DNA of 64,000 nucleotides, taken from assembly GCF_000215105.1 (NCBI RefSeq), contig NC_015588.1:1860001-1924000 (forward strand), given 5' to 3'. This document shows, piece by piece, positions 31,057 through 39,826 of this stretch. The notes beneath the pieces are model-generated. The model worked only from the letters and a program-made list of their open reading frames with translations, had not been told where the DNA came from and ran no database searches. Positions within the stretch are counted from its first letter, which is position 1; each line of letters opens with the position of its first letter. The translations under genes and the position numbers were made by a program. The stretch is from Isoptericola variabilis 225. Lineage in GTDB: Bacteria; Actinomycetota; Actinomycetes; Actinomycetales; Cellulomonadaceae.

Positions 31057-32501
31057 GCCTCCACTTCGGTGCGGTCGCCCGACCACAGCGTGTGGAAGGT
31101 GCCCTCGCGGTCGGTGCGGCGGTAGGTGTGGGCGCCGAAGTAGTCGCGCTGCGCCTGGATGAGCGCGGCGGGCAGGCGCTCGGCGCGCACGCCGTCGTAG
31201 TACGCGAGCGACGACGAGAACGCCGGCGTCGGGATGCCGGCGGCCGCGGCCTTGGCCACGACACGGCGCCACGCCGCGAGCCCGTTGCCCACGGCCTCGG
31301 TGAAGTAGGCGTCGGCGAGCAGCAGCGGCAGACCCGGGTCGCGCTCGTAGGCCTCGGTGATGCGGTTGAGGAAGCGGGCGCGGATGATGCAGCCGCCGCG
31401 CCAGATGCGAGCCATGGCGCCGCGGTCGATGTTCCAGCCGTTCTCGGCGGACGCCGCCGCGATCTGGTCGAAGCCCTGCGAGTACGCCACGACCTTCGAG
31501 GCGTAGAGCGCCTGGCGCACGTCCTCGACGAACGCGGCGCGCGCGGCGTCGTCGGCGGGCACCTCGAGCGGCGTCGCGTCGGCGGGCAGCGCGGCCCGCG
31601 CGGCCTCGCGCTGCGGCACCGAGCCCGACAGGGCGCGCGCGAACGTCGCCTCGGCGATGCCCGTGATCGGCACGCCGAGGTCGAGGCCGTTCTGGACCGT
31701 CCAGCGGCCCGTGCCCTTCTGCTCGGCCTGGTCGAGCACGACGTCGACGAACGCCTGGCCCGTGGCCGCGTCCGTGTGCCGCAGCACCTTGGCGGTGATC
31801 TCGATGAGGAACGACTCGAGGTCGCCCGCGTTCCACTCCTCGAAGATCTCGCCGATCTCGGCGGCGGACGCACCGAGGCCCTGGCGCAGCAGGTCGTACG
31901 CCTCGGCGATGAGCTGCATGTCGGCGTACTCGATGCCGTTGTGCACCATCTTGACGAAGTGGCCCGCGCCGTCGGGGCCCACGTACGTGCAGCAGGGCGT
32001 GCCGTCGACCTTGGCCGAGATCGCCTCGAGGATCGGGCCGAGCGACTCGTACGACTCGCGCGTGCCGCCGGGCATGATCGACGGGCCGAGCAGCGCGCCC
32101 TCCTCGCCGCCCGAGACGCCGGTGCCCACGAAGTGCAGGCCGCGCTCGCGCAGCGCCTTCTCGCGCCGGATCGTGTCGGGGAAGTGCGCGTTGCCGGCGT
32201 CGACGACGATGTCGCCCTCTTCGAGCAGCGGCACGAGCTCGTCGATGACGGCGTCGGTGGCGGCGCCCGCCTTGACCATGACCACGACCTTGCGCGGCCG
32301 CTCGAGCGACGCGACGAAGTCGGCCATCGACTCCGACGGCACGAAGTCGCCCTCGTGGCCCGCCTCCTCGATCAGCGAGGCCGTCTTGGCGTAGCTGCGG
32401 TTGTGCACCGCCACGGTGAACCCGTGCCGGGCGAAGTTGCGCGCCAGGTTGCGGCCCATGACCGCAAGTCCGGTGACACCGATCTGTGCACGAGCTGACA
32501 T
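31053..32501 (-). CDS. gnd: 6-phosphogluconate dehydrogenase (decarboxylating)
   Basis: A 482-residue enzyme of the long, NADP-type class. The Rossmann motif is IGVTGLAVMGRNLARNFARH, followed by VAVHNRSYAKT (NADP-preferring Arg/Ser). The substrate/catalytic parts are FVGTGVSGGEEGALLGPSIM, GAGHFVKMVHNGIEYADMQL and the C-terminal tail. It oxidises 6-phosphogluconate to ribulose 5-phosphate in the pentose phosphate pathway. It heads the operon with the two ATP-grasp ligases and the racemase, an unusual partnership. Confidence 0.95.
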   Translation of the reverse strand: MSARAQIGVTGLAVMGRNLARNFARHGFTVAVHNRSYAKTASLIEEAGHEGDFVPSESMADFVASLERPRKVVVMVKAGAATDAVIDELVPLLEEGDIVVDAGNAHFPDTIRREKALRERGLHFVGTGVSGGEEGALLGPSIMPGGTRESYESLGPILEAISAKVDGTPCCTYVGPDGAGHFVKMVHNGIEYADMQLIAEAYDLLRQGLGASAAEIGEIFEEWNAGDLESFLIEITAKVLRHTDAATGQAFVDVVLDQAEQKGTGRWTVQNGLDLGVPITGIAEATFARALSGSVPQREAARAALPADATPLEVPADDAARAAFVEDVRQALYASKVVAYSQGFDQIAAASAENGWNIDRGAMARIWRGGCIIRARFLNRITEAYERDPGLPLLLADAYFTEAVGNGLAAWRRVVAKAAAAGIPTPAFSSSLAYYDGVRAERLPAALIQAQRDYFGAHTYRRTDREGTFHTLWSGDRTEVEA

Positions 32502-32673
32502 GCTTCCTGCTCTCTCGAGACGATGACGCGCGCCCGACGGGCCGCGCTGAGGCCTCGCCCAGCCTAGTGCGGAGCGCTCGCCTGGTGGACGGACCATCAC
32601 GATACGGACACGGCTCGCCGCGTCCGGCACGTCGTGCACCGGTCCGGGCGCCCCGCGGACGTACCGTGACCAG

Positions 32674-33294
32674 GTGACCGGCGACCAGCGAGAGGTCCCT
32701 GCCCCGTTCGTGGCCGCGCTCGCCTCGCTGCGGGCGCAGCGGCTGCGTCCCGAGGTGCGCCTCGCCGAGATCCCGGGACCGGCCCGCATCGCGCCGTTCA
32801 GCGTCGCGCTCGAGGGCGAGGTGCTCGCCGGCCGCGCCGGCGCCCGCGGCCCGGACGCGCACGGCCACGAGCCGGGCGAGCTCGCCACGGGGCGCTTCGT
32901 GGTGCTCCACGACCCCGACGGGCAGGAGACGTGGCGCGGGACGTTCCGCGTCGTCACCCTCGTGCGGGCGACTCTCGAGCCCGAGCTCGCCGCCGACCCG
33001 CTGCTCGCCGAGGTGGCGTGGTCGTGGGTCACCGAGTCGCTCGAGCGGGCCGGCGTCGAGCACCTCGCGCTCGGCGGCACCGTCACGCGGGTGCTGTCGC
33101 AGAGCTTCGGCGCGCTCGCCGGCACGCCCGACGGCGTGGACCTCGAGCTGCGCGCCTCGTGGACCCCGGTGGGCACCGGCCTCGGCGAGCACCTCGGGGT
33201 CTGGGCCGACCTCATGAGCACGGCGGGCGGTCTGCCGCCCCTGCCGGACGGCGTCACGGCCCTGACGCCGCGACGAAATACCGTAGGACCATGA
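32674..33294 (+). CDS. DUF3000 protein
   Basis: A 206-residue cytosolic protein beginning VPAPFVAALASLRAQRLRPE and containing RIAPFSVALEGEV, ETWRGTFRVVTLVRATLEPE and LGEHLGVWADLMSTAGGLPP. It is recognised as the actinobacterial DUF3000 family, which is typically encoded just before ribonuclease D, as here. Function unknown. GTG start with leaderless TACCGT 6 nt upstream. Confidence 0.85.
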   Translation: MTGDQREVPAPFVAALASLRAQRLRPEVRLAEIPGPARIAPFSVALEGEVLAGRAGARGPDAHGHEPGELATGRFVVLHDPDGQETWRGTFRVVTLVRATLEPELAADPLLAEVAWSWVTESLERAGVEHLALGGTVTRVLSQSFGALAGTPDGVDLELRASWTPVGTGLGEHLGVWADLMSTAGGLPPLPDGVTALTPRRNTVGP

Positions 33295-34517
33295 GCTCCG
33301 CCCCGGCCGCGCCCGTCCCCGACGTCGTCCCCCTGACCGAGCCGTCCGACGGCGTCGGCCCGGTCGTGGACACGCCGGCGGCGTTCGCGCGGGTCGTCGA
33401 GCGGTTCGCCGCAGCCACGGGGCCCGTCGCCGCGGACGCCGAGCGCGCGTCGGGCTACCGCTACGGGCAGTCGACGTACCTGGTGCAGGTGCGCCGCGCG
33501 GGCGCCGGCACGGCCCTGCTCGACCCGGTCGCGCTGCCCGACCTGTCGGCGCTCGGCGAGGCCGTCGGGGACGCCGAGTGGGTGCTGCACGCCGCGTCGC
33601 AGGACCTGCCGGGGCTGGCCGAGCACGGCCTGCGTCCCGCGCGGGTGTTCGACACCGAGCTCGCCGCGCGCCTGCTCGGCATGGAGCGCGTGGGTCTCGC
33701 GGCGGTCGTCGCCGAGGTGCTCGGGCTCGGGCTGGCCAAGGAGCACTCGGCCGTCGACTGGTCGACGCGCCCGCTCCCGACCGACTGGCTGCGCTACGCC
33801 GCGCTCGACGTCGAGGTGCTGCTCGAGCTGCGCGAGAAGCTCGGCGAGCGGCTCGAGGCCGCGGGCAAGGCCGAGTGGGCCGCCGAGGAGTTCGAGGCCG
33901 TGCGCACCGCACCCCCGCCGGCCCCGCGGCCCGAGCCGTGGCGCCGGACGTCGGGCACCCACACGCTGCGCGACCGCCGCCAGCTCGCCGTCGTGCGCAG
34001 CCTGTGGGCGGCGCGCGACGCGAGCGCCCGCGCGCGCGACGTCTCCCCCGGCCGCGTCCTGCCCGACCGGGCGCTGGTCGCGGCCGCGCGCGCCCTGCCG
34101 CGCTCGGTGCCGCAGCTCGTGGCGCTGCCCGAGTTCGCGGGCAAGGCGGCCCGGCGCCGCGCCGCCGCGTGGCAGCGCGCGATCGACGAGGCGCTCGCGC
34201 TGCCCGCCGAGCAGCTGCCGAGCCTGCGCGGCCCGAGGACCGAGGGCCCGCCGCAGCCGCGCGTCTGGGCCGACCGAGACCCCGTCGCAGCCCGTCGCCT
34301 CACCGCCGCGCGCGAGGTCGTCGCCGCGCTGTCCGAGGAGCTGTCGGTCCCGGTCGAGAACCTGCTCCAGCCCGATGCCCTGCGCCGGCTGTGCTGGACG
34401 CCGCCCGACCCGGCCGGGCCCGCCGAGATCGCGGACTTCCTGCGCGGACGCAACGCGCGCGAGTGGCAGGTCGCGCTCGTCGCCGAGCCGCTCGCCAAGG
34501 CGTTCGCCGGTCTCTGA
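33291..34517 (+). CDS. rnd: HRDC-domain ribonuclease D
   Basis: A 408-residue DEDDy exonuclease with HRDC domain. The exonuclease residues are in VAADAERASGYRYGQSTYLV (D-x-E), LHAASQDLPGLAEHGL (D) and WLRYAALDVEVLLELREKLG (Y-x-x-x-D). HRDC-like helices follow (RQLAVVRSLWAARDASARAR, RALVAAARALPRSVPQLVAL). It trims structured RNA 3' ends such as tRNA precursors. The start overlaps the DUF3000 stop (ATGA), but TACCGT 6 nt before the ATG may give it a second, leaderless promoter. Confidence 0.9.
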   Translation: MSSAPAAPVPDVVPLTEPSDGVGPVVDTPAAFARVVERFAAATGPVAADAERASGYRYGQSTYLVQVRRAGAGTALLDPVALPDLSALGEAVGDAEWVLHAASQDLPGLAEHGLRPARVFDTELAARLLGMERVGLAAVVAEVLGLGLAKEHSAVDWSTRPLPTDWLRYAALDVEVLLELREKLGERLEAAGKAEWAAEEFEAVRTAPPPAPRPEPWRRTSGTHTLRDRRQLAVVRSLWAARDASARARDVSPGRVLPDRALVAAARALPRSVPQLVALPEFAGKAARRRAAAWQRAIDEALALPAEQLPSLRGPRTEGPPQPRVWADRDPVAARRLTAAREVVAALSEELSVPVENLLQPDALRRLCWTPPDPAGPAEIADFLRGRNAREWQVALVAEPLAKAFAGL

Positions 34518-34579
34518 GCGGGACGGCGGCCGGCCACGCGACCTCCTGATACGCCGTCTCACCTCCTGCTATCTTTTTC

Positions 34580-34605
34580 CCGGTACTCGCGGTAGCGTGT
34601 ACCGG
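34580..34605. promoter_or_regulatory. Inverted repeat upstream of fadA, candidate operator
   Basis: CCGGTAC (34580-34586) and GTACCGG (34599-34605) are perfect 7-bp arms with a 12-nt spacer. They lie 50 bp before fadA, just downstream of a weak promoter (CTGATA 34547-34552, TATCTT 34570-34575). They suit a TetR- or GntR-type repressor of fatty-acid degradation; no regulator gene is adjacent. Confidence 0.45.
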
Positions 34606-34654
34606 CGAGAGCGGCGTCGCTCGCGGACGCCGAAGTCCCAGACCAGGAGCTGCC

Positions 34655-35941
34655 ATGACCGTGGCCACCGACACATCCGCCGGGCAGACCCCCGGCGCCC
34701 GCCGCACGCCGGGACGCCGCGCCGTGCGCGACGTCGTCTTCGTCGAGGGCGTGCGCACGCCCTTCGGCAAGGCGCGCCCCGACGGCCTGTTCGCCGAGAC
34801 CCGCGCGGACGACCTCGTCGTCAAGGCGGTGCGCGAGCTGCTGCGCCGCCACCCCGAGCTGCCGCCCGAGCGGGTCGACGAGGTCGCGATCGCGGCCACG
34901 ACGCAGCAGGGCGACCAGGGCCTGACCCTCGGTCGCACCGTGAGCCTGCTGGCCGGGCTGCCGCACACCGTGCCGGGCTACGCGATCGACCGCATGTGCG
35001 CGGGCGCGATGACCGCCGTCACGACCACCGCCGCGAGCATCGCGGTCGGCGCGGCCGACGTCGCGATCGCGGGCGGCGTCGAGCACATGGGCCGCCACCC
35101 CATGGGCCTCGACGCCGACCCCAACCCGCGCTTCCTCGCCGAGCGGCTCGTCGACGCCGAGGCGCTCAACATGGGCGTCACGGCCGAGAACCTGCACGAC
35201 CGGTTCCCGCACCTGACCAAGGAGCGCGCCGACGCGTACGCGGTCAGCACCCAGGCCAAGTACGCCAAGGCCCTCGCGAACGGCGACATCGGGCCCGAGA
35301 TCGTTCCGGTCGCCGTGCGCTCGGCCGAGAAGGGCTGGGGCCTGGCCACCGCCGACGAGCTCCCCCGCCCCGGCACCACGATGGAGGCCATCGCCGACCT
35401 CAAGACGCCGTTCCGCCCCGGCGGCCGCGTCACGGCGGGCAACGCCTCGCCGCTGACCGACGGCGCGACCGCGGCGATCGTCGCGGCGGGCGAGGTCGCC
35501 GAGGAGCTCGGACTGCCCGTCGCGATGCGCATGGTCGCGTACGCGTTCGCGGGCGTGCCGGCCGAGATCATGGGCTACGGCCCCGTCCCGTCGACCGACA
35601 AGGCGCTGGCCCGCGCCGGCCTGACGATCGACGACATCGGCCTGTTCGAGATCAACGAGGCGTTCGCCGTCCAGGTGCTGAGCTTCCTCGACCACTACGG
35701 CATCGCCGACGACGACGAGCGGGTCAACCCGTACGGCGGCGCGATCGCCGTCGGGCACCCGCTCGCGAGCTCGGGCGTGCGCCTCATGACGCAGCTCGCG
35801 CGCCAGTTCGCCCAGCACCCCGAGGTGCGCTACGGCCTGACCACGATGTGCGTGGGGCTCGGCCAGGGCGGCACCGTCATCTGGGAGAACCCGCACCACG
35901 CCGACTACTCGGGCCACGTCCCGGCCACCACGGAGGGCTGA
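34655..35941 (+). CDS. fadA: Acetyl-CoA acyltransferase (thiolase)
   Basis: A 428-residue thiolase. The nucleophilic Cys is in YAIDRMCAGAMTAVTTTA. The other catalytic residues are in GLFEINEAFAVQVLSFLDHY (N-E-A-F), GGAIAVGHPLASSGVRLMTQ (His) and LTTMCVGLGQGGTVIWE (second Cys). It cleaves 3-ketoacyl-CoA in beta-oxidation. One base separates its stop from the fadB ATG. The N-terminus has about 25 extra residues before the domain. GGAG-type site (CAGGAG) upstream. Confidence 0.9.
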   Translation: MTVATDTSAGQTPGARRTPGRRAVRDVVFVEGVRTPFGKARPDGLFAETRADDLVVKAVRELLRRHPELPPERVDEVAIAATTQQGDQGLTLGRTVSLLAGLPHTVPGYAIDRMCAGAMTAVTTTAASIAVGAADVAIAGGVEHMGRHPMGLDADPNPRFLAERLVDAEALNMGVTAENLHDRFPHLTKERADAYAVSTQAKYAKALANGDIGPEIVPVAVRSAEKGWGLATADELPRPGTTMEAIADLKTPFRPGGRVTAGNASPLTDGATAAIVAAGEVAEELGLPVAMRMVAYAFAGVPAEIMGYGPVPSTDKALARAGLTIDDIGLFEINEAFAVQVLSFLDHYGIADDDERVNPYGGAIAVGHPLASSGVRLMTQLARQFAQHPEVRYGLTTMCVGLGQGGTVIWENPHHADYSGHVPATTEG

Positions 35942-35942
35942 C

Positions 35943-38138
35943 ATGACCGACACGAACCGACCGGCCGAGGCCGCCGCCGAGACGACCGCCCGGGACACGG
36001 CCGAGACCCCGGGCGTGCGCGCCGAGCGGGTCACCCGCTCGCTCGTGCGCGACGTCGCGCTGCCCGGCGGCACGGGCACCCTCGCGCTCGTCACGCTCGA
36101 CAACGGCCTCGACCACACCAAGCCGAACACGCTGGGCCCCCAGGGCCTGACCGAGCTCGCGCAGGTGCTGCGCCGCCAGCAGGAGCGCGCCGCCGCGGGC
36201 GAGATCGTGGCCGTCGCGGTGACGGGCAAGCCGTACGTGCTCGCGGCCGGCGCCGACCTCCTCGGCGTCGGCGCGGTCACGCGTCGCGAGGAGGCGCTCG
36301 AGCTGGGCCGCCTCGGCCACGCGGCCTACGAGCTGCTCCACACCATGGGCGTGCCGACGTTCGCGTTCGTGGGCGGGATCGCGCTCGGCGGCGGCCTCGA
36401 GCTCGCGCTCAACTGCGACTTCCGCACCGTGTCGTCCGACGTCGGCGCGCTGGGCCTGCCCGAGGTGAGCCTGGGCCTCGTGCCAGGCTGGGGCGGCTCG
36501 TACCTCGTGCCGCACCTCGTCGGCATCGAGAAGGCCGTCGACGTCCTGCTCACGCGGCCGGCGGCGAACAAGCCGTTCAAGGCCGCCGAGGCGCTCGACC
36601 TCGGTCTCGTCGACGCGATGTTCGACCCCGCCGACTTCCTCGAGCGGTCGATCGCCTGGGCCGAGCAGGTCGTCCGCGGCGAGGTGAGCGTGCCGCGCCG
36701 CGAGCCGGACCCCGAGCCCGTGTGGGACGCGGTGCTGGGCGCGACGCGGCAGCGGCTCGACGCGGTCGTGGCGGGCTCGCGCCCGGCGCCCTACCGCGCG
36801 CTCGAGCTGCTCGCCGGCGCGCGCACGTGGACCCGGGCCGAGGCGTTCGCGGCCGAGGACGAGGCGCTCGCCGACCTCATCATGACCGACGAGATGCGCG
36901 CGAGCGTGTACGCGTTCCAGCTCGTCTCGGGCGGCAAGAAGCCGGCCGGGGCGCCGTCGTCTGACCTCGCCCGGCCCGTGACGCGGGTCGGCATCGTCGG
37001 CGCGGGCCTCATGGCGGCGCAGATCGCGCTGCTGGTCTCCCAGCGCCTGGGCGTCCCGGTCATCATGCGGGACCTCGACGACGAGCGCGTCGCCAAGGGG
37101 CTCGGCTTCGTGCGCTCGACGGTCGACAAGCTCGTCGGCCGCGGCCGCATGACGCCCGAGGTCGCGGCACGCGTCACGGCGAGCGTGCGCGGCACGACCG
37201 AGATCACGGACCTCGCCGGCTGCGACCTCGTCATCGAGGCCGTGACCGAGGTCATGGACCTCAAGAAGCGCGTCTTCGCCGAGCTGGAGGGCATCGTCTC
37301 GCCGGACACGATCCTCGCGACCAACACCTCGGCCCTGTCCGTCACCGAGATGGCCTCGGCGCTGCAGCACCCCGAGCGCGTCGTCGGCATCCACTTCTTC
37401 AACCCGGTCGCGCAGATGCCGCTCGTCGAGGTCGTGCAGGCGGGGCGCACCGGCGACGAGGCGCTCGCCACGGCGTTCGCGGTCACCAAGAAGCTCCGCA
37501 AGACGGCCGTGCTCGTCGCCGACCGGCCCGGCTTCGTCGTCAACCGCCTGCTCGTGCTCGTCATGGGCAAGGTCGTCGAGGCGGTCGAGAACGGCACACC
37601 GGTCGAGGTCGCGGACCGCGCGCTCGCGCCGCTCGGCTTCCCGATGCCCACGTTCGAGCTCTTCGACCTGGTGGGCCCCGCGGTCGGCCTGCACGTGCTG
37701 ACCTCGCTGCGCGAGGACCTCGGCGACCGGTTCCCGCGCTCGCCGGGCCTGGAGAAGCTCGTCGCCGACGGCACGCGCGTCGTGCTCGACGCGCCGGCGC
37801 CCGGTCTGCCCAAGCCCGTCGACCCGGCGATCCAGGACGCGTTCGGACCGGCGCTCGAGGCCGGCGAGACGGGCCGCCTCGGCACGGCGGTCCTCGACGC
37901 CGAGGGCGTCCTGGACGCGGTGCTCACCGCGCTCTCGGTCGAGGTCGGCCACATGCTCGACGAGGGTGTGGTCGCCGCGCCGCAGCAGATCGACCTGTGC
38001 ATGATCCTCGGCGCCGGGTGGGGCTTCCACACCGGCGGCATCACGCCGTACCTCGACCGGACCGGGTACTCGGAGCGCGTGCTCGGCCGCCGGCTCCTGC
38101 CCGACGGCGTCGCGAACGTCCCCGGGAACGTCGCCTGA
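35943..38138 (+). CDS. fadB: Fatty acid oxidation alpha subunit: enoyl-CoA hydratase / 3-hydroxyacyl-CoA dehydrogenase
   Basis: A 731-residue two-enzyme fusion. The hydratase domain (about residues 40-260) has AVAVTGKPYVLAAGADLLGV as oxyanion loop and ALGGGLELALNCDFRTVS with the first catalytic Glu. The dehydrogenase domain follows: NAD motif VGIVGAGLMAAQIALLVSQR (about residue 350), the catalytic His in VVGIHFFNPVAQMPLVEVVQ and VADRPGFVVNRLLVLVMGKV. With FadA it forms the beta-oxidation complex. A strong terminator follows. Confidence 0.92.
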   Translation: MTDTNRPAEAAAETTARDTAETPGVRAERVTRSLVRDVALPGGTGTLALVTLDNGLDHTKPNTLGPQGLTELAQVLRRQQERAAAGEIVAVAVTGKPYVLAAGADLLGVGAVTRREEALELGRLGHAAYELLHTMGVPTFAFVGGIALGGGLELALNCDFRTVSSDVGALGLPEVSLGLVPGWGGSYLVPHLVGIEKAVDVLLTRPAANKPFKAAEALDLGLVDAMFDPADFLERSIAWAEQVVRGEVSVPRREPDPEPVWDAVLGATRQRLDAVVAGSRPAPYRALELLAGARTWTRAEAFAAEDEALADLIMTDEMRASVYAFQLVSGGKKPAGAPSSDLARPVTRVGIVGAGLMAAQIALLVSQRLGVPVIMRDLDDERVAKGLGFVRSTVDKLVGRGRMTPEVAARVTASVRGTTEITDLAGCDLVIEAVTEVMDLKKRVFAELEGIVSPDTILATNTSALSVTEMASALQHPERVVGIHFFNPVAQMPLVEVVQAGRTGDEALATAFAVTKKLRKTAVLVADRPGFVVNRLLVLVMGKVVEAVENGTPVEVADRALAPLGFPMPTFELFDLVGPAVGLHVLTSLREDLGDRFPRSPGLEKLVADGTRVVLDAPAPGLPKPVDPAIQDAFGPALEAGETGRLGTAVLDAEGVLDAVLTALSVEVGHMLDEGVVAAPQQIDLCMILGAGWGFHTGGITPYLDRTGYSERVLGRRLLPDGVANVPGNVA

Positions 38139-38160
38139 CACGCCCTCCCCGGGGGACCCG

Positions 38161-38197
38161 CAGGGGCCCGGCCGTCGAGCGGACGGCCGGGCCCCTG
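38161..38197 (+). terminator. Terminator of the fadA-fadB operon
   Basis: A perfect 16-bp stem (38161-38176 with 38182-38197) has loop GAGCG, 22 bp after the fadB stop. No T tract. Confidence 0.75.
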
Positions 38198-38247
38198 GAG
38201 CCGGGCTCTGACCTGCGAGACCGCGCGCACCGTGCGAGCATCCACGC

Positions 38248-39330
38248 GTGACGCGATCCTTCGGAGTCGAGGAAGAGCTGCTGCTGATCGGTGCGGGCGG
38301 CTCCCCCATCCCCCGGGCCCAGGCCCTGCTCGACGGGGCCCACCCGGACCACGGGCCGCTCGAGCCGGAGTTCATGGAGGAGCAGATCGAGACGGCGACC
38401 GAGCCGACGACCTCGCTCGCCGACCTGACGCAGGCGATCCGGGACGGCCGCGCGGGCGCCCAGGCGGCCGCGCAGGCGCACGACGCGCAGATCGTCGCCG
38501 TCGGGACGTCGCCCGTGCCGATCGACGGCACGACGGTGTCCAAGGTGCGCTACCTCAGGGCGCGGACGGAGTTCGGGCTCACCGCGCGCGAGCAGCTCAC
38601 CAACGGCTGCCACGTGCACGTGTCCGTCGCCGACGACGCCGAGGGGGTCGCCGTCATCGACCGCATCGGCCCGTGGCTGGCGCCGCTCCTCGCACTGTCG
38701 GCCAACTCCCCGTTCTGGCAGGGTGACGACTCGGGGTTCGCGAGCTTCCGCTCGCAGGTCTGGGCCCGCTGGCCCACCGCCGGGCCGTCGCGGCACTTCG
38801 GCACGCCCGAGGCGTACCACGCGGCGGTCGAGGCGCTCGTCGCCACCGGCACCATCCTCGACCAGGCGATGGTCTACTTCGACGCGCGCCTGTCGGCGAA
38901 GTACCCGACGGTCGAGATCCGCGTGGCCGACGTGTGCCTCGACGCCCGCACCGCGGCGCTGCTCGCGGCGCTCGCGCGCGCCCTCGTGGAGACGACCGCC
39001 CGAGAGGCGGCCGACGGCGTGCCGGCGCCCGACGCTCCCACCGAGCTGCTGCGCACCGCGCACTGGCGTGCCGGCCGGTCCGGCATCACCGGCGACCTGC
39101 TCCACCCGCGCACGTTCCGGCCGGCACCGGCGCACGACGTCGTCGGCATGCTCGTGGAGTACGTGCGCGACGCGCTGGTCGACGCCGGGGACCTCGACGC
39201 CGTCACCGAGTCGCTCGGCACGCTGTGGTCGGGCGGGAACGGGGCGGAACGGCAGCGCGCCTGGTACGCCGAGGCCCAGGGCGACCTGCACCAGGTCGCG
39301 CTCGACGCCGCGAAGGCGACCCTCGCCTGA
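38248..39330 (+). CDS. YbdK-type carboxylate-amine ligase (glutamate-cysteine ligase family 2)
   Basis: A 360-residue GCS2-family enzyme. It begins with the family signature SFGVEEELLLIG, followed by EFMEEQIETATEPTTSLADL, the histidine motif LTNGCHVHVSVAD, FRSQVWARWPTAGPSRHFGT and PTVEIRVADVCLDARTAALL. YbdK proteins show weak glutamate-cysteine ligase activity in vitro; the true substrate is unclear. Actinobacteria of this group normally make mycothiol rather than glutathione. GTG start with GAGCAT 6 nt upstream, probably leaderless. Confidence 0.85.
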   Translation: MTRSFGVEEELLLIGAGGSPIPRAQALLDGAHPDHGPLEPEFMEEQIETATEPTTSLADLTQAIRDGRAGAQAAAQAHDAQIVAVGTSPVPIDGTTVSKVRYLRARTEFGLTAREQLTNGCHVHVSVADDAEGVAVIDRIGPWLAPLLALSANSPFWQGDDSGFASFRSQVWARWPTAGPSRHFGTPEAYHAAVEALVATGTILDQAMVYFDARLSAKYPTVEIRVADVCLDARTAALLAALARALVETTAREAADGVPAPDAPTELLRTAHWRAGRSGITGDLLHPRTFRPAPAHDVVGMLVEYVRDALVDAGDLDAVTESLGTLWSGGNGAERQRAWYAEAQGDLHQVALDAAKATLA

Positions 39331-39437
39331 GACCCGGCCGAACTGGTGCGCCCGAAGGCGTCACCGACGGCCCTCCCGAGGCTCTCTCACGGTAGCGGCA
39401 CCGCGCCCGGCGCCGCCCGGCCGAGGCGGCGATCACC

Positions 39438-39818
39438 ATGGGCACCACGACGTCACCCGTCACGTTCGAGGTCTGGAGCGAGGACGCCGCCGGGCGCGCA
39501 CGGCAGGCGGACGACCCCTGGGAGCCGGCGCCCGCCGAACGGCACCGTGCCCCGTCCCCGATCACCATCGCCGTGGCGGCCGTCGTCGGCGCCGCGCTCG
39601 CGTCGGGCGGCTTCCTCGCCGCGGCCGTGCTGGCCGAGCTGCACGAGGCGCGCGACGCCGCCGACCTGCGCCAGCAGGTGGACGGCGCGCTCGTCGACCT
39701 GCTGCGCAGCAAGGACCTCGTGGTCGTGCGGCCGCCGACCGCACCCGTGCCCGTCGCCTCGCCCGACCCGCACGGCCCCTGCTCCCCGGTACGTGCCGAG
39801 CGCCTCGGCCACTGCTGA
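39438..39818 (+). CDS. Hypothetical single-span membrane protein
   Basis: 126 residues: a hydrophilic N-terminal part (EVWSEDAAGRARQADDPWEP), one membrane helix (ITIAVAAVVGAALASGGFLA, about residues 42-65) and a short outer part ending in Cys. No family recognised. The next 8 bp separate it from a convergent lipase-like gene. Confidence 0.55.
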   Translation: MGTTTSPVTFEVWSEDAAGRARQADDPWEPAPAERHRAPSPITIAVAAVVGAALASGGFLAAAVLAELHEARDAADLRQQVDGALVDLLRSKDLVVVRPPTAPVPVASPDPHGPCSPVRAERLGHC

Positions 39819-39826
39819 CCCCGGCC

